64,000 bases of DNA from Phocoena phocoena (GCF_963924675.1 NC_089220.1:158385270-158449269); one strand, 5' to 3'. Positions 1-11,852 are shown, numbered from the stretch's first letter. A program made the numbers and translations. Notes: generated by a model not told the origin, from the letters alone.

Positions 1-1650
1 TCCTTTAAGAAATCAAATGGTAGGAGACTTGTGGAATACACCTTAGGTTTATTGTGGGTCTTGTTTTGGCTTTGGGGTTTCCATGAATTAATTGTCTTTT
101 ACCCAGAGGTTGGTTGAAGTGTAGCATTAGGTTAACTTTGTTCTCAAGAATTCCAGGGGTGCTCATTGCTAACTGGCTTTTCACAGCAATGACATTTAAG
201 GCCTGGATGTTCTGTGTTGGTACAGCGGATACACACGCATCTTGTTGGTTAAAAAAAAAACCAAAAACAACCAGGGAAGGAATGTAGACTTTGATCAACG
301 TTTGCAGGAATCAGAGTAGAGGGAATGGAAGAGAGGATGGTTGGACCACCCCCGTGCTTGACCTTCATGCCGGTGCAGATGCTCCTTAGGCTTGAGGAAG
401 ATCCGGGGAAGGTCAGCCGCACACATAGGTGACCCTCAAGGAGTGGCATTTACCTGGATGAATCAGTGCCTTGCAATCCAACATCTAGACCTCCCCTGAT
501 TTCTCAACACAGTGAGAGTAGGTCTTTTGGTCAGAACATAATCCCGTTAATCAACAGGGAGAAAGCCAGTTTTATTAATTTATAATGAAATGTGTAATTA
601 TCCAGTGAGCTTATGTTTGCTAAGCATCCTAGTCTTTGCCCTTTAGTCAAAAATACCTGAAAAGGCAAACTCTAATCAGGACATTGCTTGGAATCAGAGC
701 AAGAGGCGGGAATGGGCTTGTTTTAATGGTTGCTACCATCAAGCTGTGATGGATAGTCTGAACTCTTCACCTCCATTGCAGGTACATGCCTGCCTCAGTC
801 CATGGTCATGGTCAGTGGGCCAGGACTCTGTGCCCCCCTGACAGTGCTGGGAGGCACTGCTCACTCTTCTTTACACTTTCCGTGCTGATTGACTCCATAC
901 TCACCCTCACAGGTGTGTTTCTTCTTTAGAGTATTAATACAAAGAAACCTCTATCTTCTTACATACTGTATTCCCCAAAACATGGTACTTATTTGCAAAA
1001 CTTGATCCATACACGCACATATTTCTGTTCCAGGGAGATTTAAAAATACATTAATATTTATATAAATTGGTATATAAAAATATACAAAATCCCTCATTAC
1101 ACCTAATCTTTCAGTCAGTTTCTGATGCTATATTACGAGTGTTCCATATAGTTCTTTGACTTTTGTTGTTTCCTTTCATAACTAAACCCAAACAGTGGAC
1201 AAGCTAGAGTTCAATAAGCAGCCAGTTGGCCACTTTGGCTCCATTTAACGGGTGCCATCTTCGTCTCATCTCACCTGTGTCACTATCGTGAGATCTTCAT
1301 TTTAATCACTAGTTGCTTCAGGTGCATTTTATCATTTAACATCTATTTTTGCGAATAATAATAGGAAAGTGCCAAAGGTACTCCAACAACGAAACACCAT
1401 TCTATAGTAGACAAACAGTGATTCAACTCAAACTTGACTTTGGCTACAAGTCGTGGCCGAAATGCAAAGCTGAAATTAATTGTGTGAGCATCTATCTTTC
1501 GCACGCAAAAGGCCATGTCACCGTATGTTATATGAGAGTATAATGTATTTTTAAAAGTTAAATGTAGGAATGTTAGGGTTGTTTATACCCTCTGTCAGAT
1601 TATACTTGGATCTTGTAGGGGAGGGAGAGTGGAAGGCATTTTGCTTATTT
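1..1650. other. intronic sequence, nothing recognised
   Basis: No exon, RNA gene or transposon family recognised. The only structure is a short A-run near 249-260 and an AT-rich patch around 1040-1090. Ordinary decayed intron is the simplest reading. Confidence 0.5.
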
Positions 1651-1654
1651 TGGT

Positions 1655-1715
1655 AAATTCAATAAATCGTGAATGCCTGCTATGTGTCAGGCAACGTGCT
1701 AGGCATCTATTTTCA
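1655..1715 (-). repeat. L2 LINE 3'-end fragment
   Basis: The text 'attcaataaatcgtgaatgc' followed by 'tgctatgtgtcaggcaacgtgctaggca' resembles the reverse complement of the L2 3' tail (a size-class of old LINE). Very short and diverged, so the family is a judgement from the motif only. Confidence 0.5.
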
Positions 1716-2355
1716 AGTTCTAAGTAGCGGTAGAACGAGGGGAACACCCCCTCTCTCGCGCCCTTACATATGCTTACAAATCATCGTTTTGAAGTCATTT
1801 TAAAATCTCTTTAGACCAGGGGAGCATGTTTTGAAAACATTTTACAATTAAGGTATTTAATCAGAGAGGAGAGGAGAAGAACTGTATTTAACACAGAAAT
1901 AGAAACATGCATTCCATTCTGCTGTAATACTATCGTACGTATTTCTAAGACTCCCCGTGCGAGGCAAAAATCACACAATAAAAACCACAGAGCTTATGGG
2001 AGAAGTGGCGTGATGCATGCAGCACTCCAGAAGTTCATCAGTGATACGTTATACAGAAAAGGTGGGAACCTGATAGAGACAGCACGGTTTTATGCATGTT
2101 AAATGGTTAAGAATAGTTACCCTAAAAGCAACCTGAAATGTGCTTGTGGAAGTGGGTGTAAGAAGGGTTGGAGCTTGTGAGTTACTGAGAGGTGGTAGAA
2201 GGATGATCTGTAATCAGATGGAAAGCTGTAACCGTGACATGGATGAGAAGGACTCATCACACAGGGAGATCCAGGGTAGCTGGTAGATGCTTGAAGGGTG
2301 TGCCTGTGTGCATTTTACATATCCCTACCCGGCTCCGTTCTTCGTTCACTGAGTG
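1716..2355. other. intronic sequence, nothing recognised
   Basis: No recognisable element. Composition is mixed with no long open frame. Confidence 0.5.
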
Positions 2356-2573
2356 CAGTGTTCCTCACGCTTTTCACTACTGACATTTGGTACCGGATAA
2401 TTCTGTGTTGTGGTGGGAGAGCTGTCTTGCTCATTGTAGGATAACCATCAGCATCCTTAACCTCTACGCGCTAGATGCCAGTAGCAACCCCCGCCCAAGT
2501 CATGGCAGAAGCGTCTTTGGACATTGCCATATGGCCTCTGGGGGGCAAAAGTGCCCTGATTTAGAACTGACTG
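2356..2573 (-). mobile_element. MER5A-like hAT-Charlie MITE
   Basis: A short non-autonomous DNA transposon. It begins 'cagtgttcctcacgc', carries the characteristic 'ctagatgccagtagca' and 'gggggcaaaagtgccc' blocks, and ends near 'gaactgactg'. This order is the reverse complement of MER5A as remembered. No 8-base target duplication is visible, so the ends have decayed. A second copy lies at 45337-45528. The 103-residue open frame across it is not a gene. Confidence 0.75.
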
Positions 2574-4695
2574 TTTCTCACAGGCAAAATTGCGTATATG
2601 CAAATGGGAAATTTTGTGATATATCAGTCATGTTGGAACAAGTTCATATTTTCAAAGCAAGTGTTGTAGCAAAAATGGCTGTGTTTCATTACATTTAAAA
2701 TAATGAATTTCTGATTTAAATGTGAAGGAATCATTTGAGTTTTAAAAACTGAACTGGTTCATGTTGAATACAACACAAAGGTGAAGATGAATTAAAAATA
2801 AAAACAGAATACAATTTAATATCCGTAGAAAATAAAGACATATGGCAATAACAATTGGAGTTAAAACTGATTTAAAGAAAACAATTCAATAAAATGTGGA
2901 ACATACATTTAATGTAATTAAAGTATTTTAAATTAGCAAGCATATAATTTACATATCTAGTTATGAACCTCAGAAAGTGTTCAATTTATCCAAGACAACC
3001 ACAATAATAAACAAAGATGTTAGGCAAGGAAAAAAAAGAATGCTATTAATTTAGAAATAGTCCAGTGACAATGTATATTTCATAGTCTTTTAATATATTT
3101 GGTTTAAATTATAGGTTAGGAGATATCTTTTTTTAAATAGCCTTTGTATTGTTTTTATAAGTAATTTGGAAAATTACATTTTGATTTTCAACATTTATGC
3201 CAACTTTCTGGTACATTTCTACAGCCAGTTTATACTTTAACAATGAACAATAATGAGAAACTCTTAACTGCTTCTTCTTCACAGTTGCCAGTGAAATCAC
3301 TGTAATTTGTCTTTTGTGTAAGGAACTGGGTTTTCCTCATGCAAAAAAAAAAAAAAAAAATCATTTCCAGTAACTTATTTGGTGCTGGGCAAGTTGAAGT
3401 AATGGAAGGTTTAGAAGAAAAGTTTATAAAGTGTATTGTTATCGAAGAACCACCTCCTAGTCAAGGCAATTATCTGAAATTTGGAAGTCATCTTTTCTCC
3501 TTCTTAATGAGCATAATATGTACGCTTTTTTCAACATGAAAGAAAATGTATTGCAGAGAAAGAATTTTCCAGTATTTGAAGAGGTAGACACTGCACTGAA
3601 ACCATAACATTCTAGATGTGAAAGAAAGGGTGTATTAAATACTAAATTATTTTTATTAACGATGCTCAGGGCTTGAATTTTTAATTTTTCTGAGCAGGAC
3701 CTGTATCTTCCCATCTTATACTACTGCTTCTCTTACAAAGTCAGAACAAGCTGTAAAGCTAATTAAACCTGTGCATCATTTCAGCAAGCCATTGATTTGG
3801 TTTGATTTCTAGTTTTTTAATTATTAAATTGTCTCCTTATTCTGTGTGAAAATACAATCTTGAAATAGAGTTCAAAACACAACTTTTTATTTTTTTTAGC
3901 CATTATTTGGTTTCTTTTTCAGAGCAGGTAGAGAAAATAATATAAGAATTACTCTTAAGCATACCCACCCTTAATTTAGTTCGTTTGTGTCTAAATTACA
4001 CTACTTGGCTTTTATACAGCATAAGAATGCTTTTTGTCAGCTCTTGTTTGTCTTGTGCCATTTGCTCCAATGACAATACCCACAGGGCAGCAATCTTGTG
4101 TCCAGGAGATGGATTTTAATTAGTCGGCACACAAGCCACCAGATGGCTCCCTCAGGTTTTTAAATCTCCACTTGGGTAAATAAATTGACTTGCCCCGAAA
4201 AAACGACTTAAGTAAATTTTGAATAATGCCCCAAAGTCACAATATGAGCAGGTGTTCGTAGTTTCAAGCTGAAATGCTGTGTGTAGAGCTGTCAGGGGAT
4301 GATCATACAAGATCCTCAAGATGGTTTTACCACATGCATCGTGACTTACCTTCTTCATTGACTTTTCTCTTTGATTTTTTTTTTTTTCATTCAAAGTTGA
4401 AATGCCTCATAGCTTGTTTCTTTTTCTCCCTTTTCCCTTTTCCCTTCTGAATGTATGGTGCCTTAAGGATCTCATAACTGGCCCTAAGCCTTCCAGAGAT
4501 GTTGGGAGTTCACACGCAAAGTGGAATGTGGAAGTTGTGTTGCTCATCTGACATCAGTATTCTCTGCTGACCTTGCCTACTTGCTTCCCAGACAGAATCC
4601 TCACAATTGGGCGGTTTCACATCTGCCAAGAACTCCAAAACCCGATGGGATAGATTCTTTAATCAAAACGAGGCAAGGGAAAGGGATAATGGGAT
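2574..4695. other. AT-rich intronic sequence
   Basis: Markedly AT-rich, especially 2700-3250, with an A18 run at 3343-3360 and T-rich tracts near 3120 and 4377. No element family or exon is recognisable. The 3339-3539 open frame starts in the A-run and has no features of a protein. Confidence 0.5.
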
Positions 4696-4696
4696 T

Positions 4697-6010
4697 GTTT
4701 TTTTCATTGTGGTAAGAACACTTGACATGTAATTTACTCTCTTAAATTTTTAAGTGCACGGTAGAGTATCATTAACTATAGGCACAACGTTGTACAGCAG
4801 ATCTTCAGCTGAATAAGTTCTAGCTTTTTGATAACAGCCATTCTAACAGGTATGAGGTGATATCTTATTGTGATTTTGATTTGCATTTCCCTGAGGATTA
4901 GTGATGTTGAGCACCTTTTCATATACCTGTTGGCCATTTGTATGTCCTCTTTGAAGAAATGTCTGTTCCAGTCATTGGCCCATTTAAAAAATATGGTTAT
5001 TTGGTGTTTTTCCTATTGAGTTGTAGGGATTCCTTATATATTTTGGATATTAACCCCTTATCCAGTAAATGGTTTGCAAATATTTTCTCCCATTCCGTAT
5101 GTTGCCTTTTCATTCTGTTGCTTGTTTCCTTTGCTGTGCAGAAACTTTTGAGTTTGATGTAGTCCCACTTACCTATTTTTGCTTTTGTTGCCTGTGCTTT
5201 TGGTGTTATATCCAGGAAATCATTGCCAAGACCATTGTCAGGGAGTTTTCTCCTATGTTTTCTTCTAGGAGTTTTACAGTTTCAAGTCTTAAGTGTAAGT
5301 CTTTAATTCATTTTCAGTTGATTTTTGTGTAAGATGTAAAATAAGTTGTCTAATTTCATTCTTTCGCATGTGGATATCTAGTTTTCCAAACTCCGTTAAA
5401 GAAACTATCCTTTCCCCATTGTGTATTCTTGGCACCCTTGTGGAAGATCACTTGCCATATATATGTGGGTTTATTTTTGAGTTCTTGATTCTTTCCACTG
5501 ATCTACATGTCTAGCTTTATGCCAGTACCATGCTGTTTTAATTACTGTAGCTTTGTAATATATTTTGAAATCAGGAAATGTGATGCCTCTAGCTATGTTC
5601 TTCTTTCTCACGATTGCTTTTGCTATTTAGGGTCTGTTGTGGTTGTATGAATTTTAGGCTTGCTTTCTTCCTATAAAAAAGTGCCATTGAGATTTTGATG
5701 GCAATTGCATTGAATCTGTAGATGACTTTGGGCAGTATGGACATTTTAACAATATTAAGTCTTCCAATCTATGAAGATTGGAAGGATGTATTTCTATTGT
5801 GTTTTCTGTAACTTCTTTCATCACTAGTTTGTAGTTTTTAGCATACAAGTCTTTCACCTTCTTAGTTAAGTTTATTCCTAAGTATTTTATTCTTTTTGAT
5901 GCAATTGTAAATGGGATTGTTTTCTTAATTTCCTTTTTGGATGGTTCATTATTAGTGTATAGAAACACAATGGGTTTTCTTTTTTACTTGTCATGGTGTT
6001 GTGTTTTTTT
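4697..6010 (-). mobile_element. L1 LINE, 3' part of ORF2 and 3' UTR (antisense, decayed)
   Basis: Reading the minus strand gives the C-terminal part of L1 ORF2 reverse transcriptase protein in broken frames. Around 5650-5760 it reads like the '[16 protein letters not shown]' region of L1 ORF2 (here [19 protein letters not shown]), and 4840-4980 matches the ORF2 C-terminal region and early 3' UTR. Frames are interrupted by many stops, so it is a dead copy. The left end (4697-4815) looks like 3' UTR joined to ORF2 sequence with a gap, suggesting an internal deletion. Both short + strand frames here are shadows of this element. Confidence 0.8.
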
Positions 6011-6104
6011 AACTTTTTTTAATTGAATGAAAGATTTAAAAAAATTCTATAGTGCTTTACAATTTTCAAAAGTTGTAGACACATGGTTTCTTATAATCCC
6101 ATAA

Positions 6105-6260
6105 TAACCCTTTTTTTTTTTGGTCCCCTACTCCTGTATTGCCCCTGCCCCCTTCCCTCTCCCCACTGGTAACCACTAGTTTCTTCTCTGTATCTGTGAG
6201 TCTGCTTTTTTCTGTTTTATTCACAAGTTTGTTGTAATTTGTTGGTATATAATTGTTCAT
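6105..6260 (-). mobile_element. L1 3' UTR fragment (antisense)
   Basis: The block 'ccactggtaaccactagttt' followed by 'tctgtatctgtgagtctgct' is the reverse complement of the classic L1 3' UTR. It lies about 100 bases beyond the larger L1 remnant, separated by AT-rich sequence with a T-run, and is probably a separate insertion. Confidence 0.7.
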
Positions 6261-6830
6261 AGTGGTCTCTTATGGTCCTTTTTACTTCTGTGGCATCAGT
6301 TCCGTCAGTTGTAGTATCTCCTCCAGAGTTTCTCATTGAAGATTCACTCTGAGAACTGTTGAGAGTTTCACTCTCTTCATAGATGCACCACGCAAGGTCT
6401 CAGGGTGCGGATTATCATAGTAATGAAGAAATCCGTGAGGAGAAGTTCACCTAATGTTTCTGTGATCACCTGATGTGAGGCAGGGAGGAGTAAGCAGGCT
6501 GAATTGAGCAAGAGGACTCATCCATAACCCTCTTCTCTTTCTAGGCTTAGAACTACTTTGTATTGACATTACCCAAAACCACTCGCCAGAAAACACTAGG
6601 AACTCAAAAAGAACTAACCACTAGCACTGACCCTCTGCCTCCTCTGTCAGTCTTACTCCTCCTTCTTCAGTGTACGGGTTTTATTTAGCAAGTCTCTCTT
6701 GCAGTCATCCTAGGGCAAAACCTGTGTATAACACTGTTAGCACTTACAGGAACCTGAAAATAATTACCTGTTCCAGTCTTTTGATTCCAGTCTTCTGGGA
6801 AGTATGGCTGAGAAATCTACATGGGAGTGC
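6261..6830. other. intronic sequence, nothing recognised
   Basis: No recognisable element or exon. Confidence 0.45.
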
Positions 6831-6837
6831 TTTAAAG

Positions 6838-7010
6838 CACATCTCAAATTTTAGCGCACATCAGAATCACCTGGAGATTTTGTTCAAACAAAGATTTCTC
6901 GGCCCCACCTTCATTCTGATTCTGATTCAGTAAACCTGGGTGGGAAAAGGGGGCGTGAACTTGCATTTCATTAAACTCCCAGGTGATGCTGATGCTGCTC
7001 TTCCAACGGT
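6838..7010. mobile_element. hAT-type (MER1 group) MITE remnant
   Basis: Contains 'catcagaatcacctggaga', 'tctgattctgattcagtaaa' and 'cccaggtgatgctgatgct', the ordered blocks of a common mammalian hAT-derived MITE. Ends are decayed. The same family recurs at 44231-44399. Confidence 0.6.
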
Positions 7011-7940
7011 TCCTTTTTGAGTAGCAAGACCTTCCGGAACACGCTTCTAATATCAGTTGTTGTCACCTCTAAGGAGAAATGATTTTGAAGATGAACAACA
7101 GAGCGATGCTACAGCAAACCATTTGCAGTTTGAGCCGTGCATGATTGTATGTGACTTGAGACTTATGACTTCAATTAGGGTGTAAGAAACCCAACTTGGT
7201 CCATCTCCAGAATTCCTAGCAAAAAATAACTCTTGGGGTTTCAATGAGAGAAGAGGAAGGGCACTGGACCATCACCTAGAGAATGCCCCTACTGGTTTTG
7301 TCTTCACTTATACCTAGAAGAAGATGATTGAGACGAATCTCAAGACATGGTCCCATTAATAACACAGAAGAATGGATGCCTGTTGTTGAACGTGGAAAGA
7401 CGGGATGAGTGATGAGAAACATGGCAAGTCTGTGACCTGCTGCCTCTAACCAGTCATTTCAAGGCATTCTTACTAATCTTTCAATGCAGCCATTACTTAA
7501 TGGCAATGAGACCCAAAGGTGATGCCTTAGATAAGGTGACTGCTGACAAATTCTCTAATCTCAACTAAACACAGATCCATTGTCCCAAACCACTGGCTGG
7601 CACAAAGCCCTGATTGTCTTAACAGGGATTTGACATGGCAACGGGAGACTTTCAAGCCTTTGTTTTTTGAGAAGCCTTCATTTCTGAGAATGAAATGCTG
7701 CAATGGAGAAAAATGTTTTTCCTCTCGAATGGCCCTGAAGAATCAATAAGGATTTATATCTAAGACTTTTCAAGTCTGTGGAAAGGTGGTGGTTCTTGGC
7801 AGGTTACGCTCAGGAGTCTATTGTGTGTGCAATCGTCCTTCAGTATTTTCAGCCTTAGAATCAATTGCAGCCCAAAGATGTACTCCGAACCACACTTGTG
7901 AGTAGTTCTCTGAAGCCAACAGCAGCACACCTATCTTCTG
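7011..7940. other. intronic sequence, nothing recognised
   Basis: I could not assign this stretch. No open frame of note and no repeat family that I can name. Confidence 0.4.
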
Positions 7941-7944
7941 GAAT

Positions 7945-8330
7945 TTATTAAGTCATTCAACAGAGATCTTTGGTGAGACTCTGTGAGATCATGTAACATA
8001 GGCCTTGACTCATGGGGCTCGCTATGTTTGGGTGAGGTATAGATGTATGTACACAAATAATTACAGGTTGGTTAAATGACATCCCGTGAGTAACAGACAT
8101 TGGGCCATCCCCAGTACGCTTGGGAAGCATCCATGATGGAGGAGCTGGTGTCGCCAGGGGAGGTGCAGGTGAGCAGAGCCAGGGAGGAGGGTGAATTTGC
8201 CTGGCACACCGGGATCTTCAGAGTCAAGGGAAAAGTCTGGAGAAGTATGCACATATGCACAGGGGACAGAGACCACGTTGCAACGCATGGAGCCTCACTG
8301 CCTACCCCGGCTTCTGGCACATTTCAGTCG
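7945..8330 (-). repeat. probable L2 LINE 3'-end (antisense)
   Basis: Starts with 'tattaagtcattcaacagag', a typical reversed L2 tail, followed by G/A-rich L2-like text ('ggaggagctggtg', 'gccagggaggaggg'). Diverged; the right limit is uncertain. Overlapping short frames on both strands are not supported as genes. Confidence 0.45.
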
Positions 8331-8609
8331 CTCAATGAGTAATTTGAGACCAATCACAATACATTTTCTGACAGTACATTTTCTCATCCTCACTGCGAGT
8401 GAGAAGTCTCTCTGCTTCTGTCTCCCTCCACATCCAGGTTATGAAAATACCTTCTAGAACTCTGTACGGGGAAGAATGCAATTCATCAGAAGAGGAGTGC
8501 TAGGGAAGATCGTTTATCACTCAATATTGCACTGTTGGTCGCAGGTCAAAATCTGGGATCCATGGTGTTGACGGCTCAGAGCTCAGAATTGAATGTTGCC
8601 TTCTCTGGC

Positions 8610-8840
8610 CACTAATCATTCATATATTTGTTCATTCATTCATCGAAAAATATCTCCTGAGCATCTACTGGGTGACAGTCCCTTTCTAGGCATCAGGAAT
8701 ACAGCAATGAACAAAGTAGACGGGACCCTGCACTCACAGAGCTTCTTATCTAGTAGAGGGAAACCCAGAAATCAAGTCAACGCATAAATGTTCAAGGTCC
8801 ATGTAGACAGTGGTGAGTGTTATGAAGATCTGATCGGAAA
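8610..8840 (-). repeat. L2 LINE 3'-end (antisense)
   Basis: 'tgttcattcattcatcgaaa' then 'gagcatctactgggtgacag', 'aggcatcaggaatacagcaa' and 'agcttcttatctagtagagg' follow the order of the L2 3' region in reverse. It runs towards the SINE insertions at 8996 and 9256, and L2-like text may resume after them (9540-9700). Confidence 0.65.
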
Positions 8841-8995
8841 TGATGGTGGGAGATGGTAGGTTTGGGTGAACCCAAGACTTCCTTCCTGCAGACAAACACT
8901 TATATTGTTATAGATACAGTACTCAACTCTGCACGTCAGAAGTACCAGCGTAGACTTAACATTCTGTAACAGAAGTGGGTTTTTTTGTGATTTTT

Positions 8996-9204
8996 GTTTG
9001 TTTGTTTGTTTTGCAGTATGCGGGCCTCTCACTGTTGTGGCCTCTCCCGTTGCGGAGCACAGGCTCCGGATGCGCAGGCTCAGCGGCCATGGCTCACGGG
9101 CCCAGCCGCTCCACGGCACGTGGGATCTTCCCGGACCGGGGCATGGACCCGTGTCCCCTGCATCGGCAGGCGGACTCTCAACCACTGTGCCACCAGGGAA
9201 GCCC
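8996..9204 (-). mobile_element. CHR-type cetacean SINE, copy 1
   Basis: Full-length tRNA-derived SINE in antisense. The T-rich tail (9-15 bases of TTTG units) is at the left; the tRNA-like head, ending 'ccaccagggaagccc', is at the right. On the minus strand the A-box-like 'tggcacagtggttgagag' and B-box-like 'gggttc' segment are readable. A possible target duplication 'gtgattttt' occurs at 8987-8995 and 9211-9219, but it sits six bases from the head and may be chance. Open frames here are SINE artefacts that recur in every copy. Confidence 0.93.
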
Positions 9205-9255
9205 TATCCAGTGATTTTTAAAATAACAAATCTAGATATATGAGAAGGCAATGGA

Positions 9256-9464
9256 TTTTTTTCTTTTTTTTGCGGTACGCGGGTCTCTCACTGCTGGGGC
9301 CCCTCCCGTTGCGGAGCACAGGCTCCGGATGCGCAGGCTCAGCGGCCATAGCTCACGGGCCCAGCCACTCCGCGGGCATGTGGGACCTTCCCCGACTGGG
9401 GCACGAACCCGTGTCCCCTGCATCGGCAGGCGGACTCTCAACCACTGCGCCACCAGGGAAGCCC
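9256..9464 (-). mobile_element. CHR-type cetacean SINE, copy 2
   Basis: Second antisense copy, 51 bases to the right of copy 1 and in the same orientation. T-tail 9256-9270, core 9271-9455, head ending at 9464. Slightly more diverged than copy 1 (for example 'actgctggggcccctcc' in place of 'actgttgtggcctctcc'). No clean target duplication found. Confidence 0.93.
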
Positions 9465-9479
9465 CAGAAGCTTTTATAG

Positions 9480-10162
9480 GAGTTAATTAAACCTGTTGCT
9501 GGTCTCGAAGTGCATCGGGTTGTGTACCTGGAGAGACCCCGGGTTTACTGACCTCAGAGGCGCATTAAGAAGTTGTTGGAGAAGCAGTTGCAGAGCAGAG
9601 TGAATTGCTCTGTACAGCAGAGGGAGTGAGAAATGGGAGGAATGCAGGAGAGAGGAGCCTGGAGGCCGGAAGCCTGTGAGTAGGAGGAACTGGTGAAAGA
9701 CTAGGACCTCTGCTGATGGGTGGGATGGGGGAGAACTTCAGCGCGCCAACAAAGCTGTCTTGTGAGGAGTTGCTTCTTTATTGTTGTCTGAGCAGATCGA
9801 GAGGTGAACTCCCTCCTCTGTGGGTCCTTCAAAACCTCAGGTGATTCTCTTTGCTCACTGATGCTTTTCTGTGGCTGGACTCTTTTGGGTAAATTCAAAG
9901 ATGGGCTGAGTTCCATGTCCAGGCTGGCAATGGGCTATGACAAAGCCTGATCAGGGGACACAGGAAATGGAAGGTAGCAGGAGCCGCTGACATCTGGCTT
10001 GCATTTTAATGTAATCCCAAAGAGGTTTGAAATTAGCACAGATTGTAAAGTCATCTCCTGGAAGTAACAGAAATGTGTTCTTCATTACCCTCATCTGGAG
10101 GTGGAGAAAATGGCCCTTCCTAGAAGCGTTATGAGGAATAGCCAAGTGCCTGGCACGTTTTA
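9480..10162. other. intronic sequence, possibly L2-derived at left
   Basis: 9540-9700 is G/A-rich and reads like reversed L2. The remainder is unassigned. 10143-10160 ('agtgcctggcacgtttta') resembles the end of a MIR or L2 element interrupted by the LTR that follows. Confidence 0.4.
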
Positions 10163-10527
10163 GTAGCTATGGGCCGAACGTTTGTGTCCCCCCAGACTCA
10201 TGTTGGAATCCTGACTCCTAATGTGATGGTGTTAGGTCATAGGATCTTTGGGGAGGTAATTAGGTCATGAGGGTGGAGCTCCATGGGCGAATTGGCGCTT
10301 CTTAATCTATAAGAAGAGACAGGTGAGAGCTTGCTGCCGTTCTCTCTGTTCTCCACCTTATGCGGACACAGTGAGAAGACTGCTTCCTGAAAACCAAGGA
10401 ACAGCCTCTCACCAGGCATCAGATCTGGCAGCACCATGATCTTGGACGTCCAAAACTGTGATAAATGTTTGTTGTTTAAGGCACCCGGGCTACAGTATCT
10501 TGTTGCAGCACTAGCGAACTAAGACAG
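10163..10527 (+). mobile_element. solo LTR, MLT1/MST type (ERVL-MaLR)
   Basis: The order 'tttgtgtccccccagactca', 'gatggtgttaggtcatagga', 'taattaggtcatgagggtgg', 'gcggacacagtgagaag', 'gtgataaatgtttgttgttt' and a terminal 'aactaagaca' is that of MaLR LTRs. The polyadenylation-signal region is slightly mutated (GATAAA). No internal retroviral sequence is attached, so it is a solo LTR. The 66-residue minus frame inside is not a gene. Confidence 0.8.
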
Positions 10528-11170
10528 TAACCATTCTATTTGACAGATGGTGGTTTCCTCCCCCGCTGCCTGCCAAGGGATTTGGACCAGGTGCACGCTA
10601 AGGGTTTTATTTAAAATTGACAAAGCTGTAAGTTAAAAATACTTGTCCCTACCGAGTTTCCAGTATTATGGCAGAAACAAGAAATGTAATCATGGGAATG
10701 AATGCAGTCTGTCAGGGACCACTTGAAACAAGAGTGAAAAATTAGAAAACAGTAAACAGTCAATAAATATTATTTAATAGTAACAGAATATTGGAAGTTT
10801 AATAGCATTTCTCTAATGGCCATATAATAGGGGCTCTTGAGACAGGTGAAAAACTGGGTGGGCTGGAACTTGAGTAGACTGTAGAGGGGGAAAGGGTAGA
10901 AAGGAGAGTGTAGAGTGTAGAGTCTGTGGTGGGAGAAAAAGCTTAAGTACAGGCATGTACTTAAGCTGAAGCTTCCAGGGCATCATCTTGTGGGTTTACA
11001 CGTGTGTGCGCCCTCACATCTTCTTAATTAAGCCATCTCATTGAGTCACACTTAACTCATTTAGAGTTCATGATTATTTGGAAAGAGATGGCCTACAGTT
11101 TGGAAGAAAAGAGAATTATTAGGTGTTTGAACAGTCTAAGCAGGACAATTGTAGAATTTTAGCTCTAACA
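10528..11170. other. intronic sequence with one hairpin
   Basis: Unassigned apart from a short direct repeat 'gagtgtagagtgtagagt' near 10905-10922 and the inverted repeat at 10940-10967, listed separately. Confidence 0.45.
10940..10967. repeat. inverted repeat, 11-base stem
   Basis: Perfect arms 'agcttaagtac' (10940-10950) and 'gtacttaagct' (10957-10967) with a 6-base loop. No T-run follows, and the surrounding sequence is not coding, so no function is claimed. Confidence 0.85.
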
Positions 11171-11180
11171 AGGAAAGGGT

Positions 11181-11258
11181 GGGGCACCTATAGCTCAGAG
11201 AGGTTAAGTAGCTTCCCTAACCTCACACAGCTGGTCAATGACAGACCCAGAACTAACT
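11181..11258 (-). repeat. MIR SINE fragment
   Basis: 'agctcagagaggttaagtag', 'cctcacacagctggtcaatg' and 'agacccagaact' are the reversed MIR core. Short, old copy. Confidence 0.7.
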
Positions 11259-11377
11259 AAAGGCATCAGTTTCAGGGTACCTCAGAAAGAAGGGGAAGGT
11301 TATCTACATAAGGAAACAAATGATTAAAAATACCCACAGAGGTATCAGTTGCATGAGAGCATGCTGTGATTGCAGTA

Positions 11378-11850
11378 CAGCAAGTCCCCTACATACAAAC
11401 AAGTTCCAAGAGCACTTTGTAAGTCCAGTTTGTTCGTAAGTCCAACAAAGTTAGCCTAGGTACCCAACTAACACAATTGGCTATATAGTACTGTACTGTA
11501 ATAGGTTTATAATACTTTTCACACAAATAATACATAAAGAATAAACACAAAAAATCAAACGTTTTTGATCTTACCCGACAGTACCTTGAAAAGTACAGTA
11601 GTACCAGCTACATCACCACTGCTTTTATGCTTGCTCGCAGACGTCCTGGGCTTGAAATAAAGGTACTGTACTGCTGTACTCCATACAGTGCTGTACAGTA
11701 AAGTACACAGAAGCACAAGCACTTGTACAGGATGCACGCCCGTGACAGTGTATGCCAGACACGTGAACCAACTTACATGATTGGACATACGAAAACGTTC
11801 GCATCTTTGAAAGTTAGCAACGCGAAGGTTTGAGTGTAGGGAACTTACTG
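11378..11850. mobile_element. Tigger-like MITE with terminal inverted repeats
   Basis: A 473-base element with inverted ends: 11378-11400 begins CAGCAAGTCCCCTAC, and the reverse complement of 11828-11850 begins CAGTAAGTTCCCTAC; 19 of 23 positions match. TA dinucleotides flank both ends (11376-11377, 11851-11852), as expected of TcMar/Tigger insertions. The interior is AT-rich with repeated 'gtactgta' motifs and no transposase frame, so it is non-autonomous. I recognise the sequence as a known mammalian repeat type but cannot give its exact family name. The 129-residue minus frame across it is not a real gene. Confidence 0.8.
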
Positions 11851-11852
11851 TA

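Noticed and set aside
8987..9219. 'gtgattttt' on both sides of SINE copy 1 as a firm target duplication
   Set aside because: Right copy is six bases away from the SINE head and the sequence is simple; kept only as a possibility.
8975..9490. Overlapping open frames of 73-121 residues on both strands
   Set aside because: They recur with the same text at 23641-23877, 42741-43024 and 52253-52777; they are translations of the CHR SINE, not genes.
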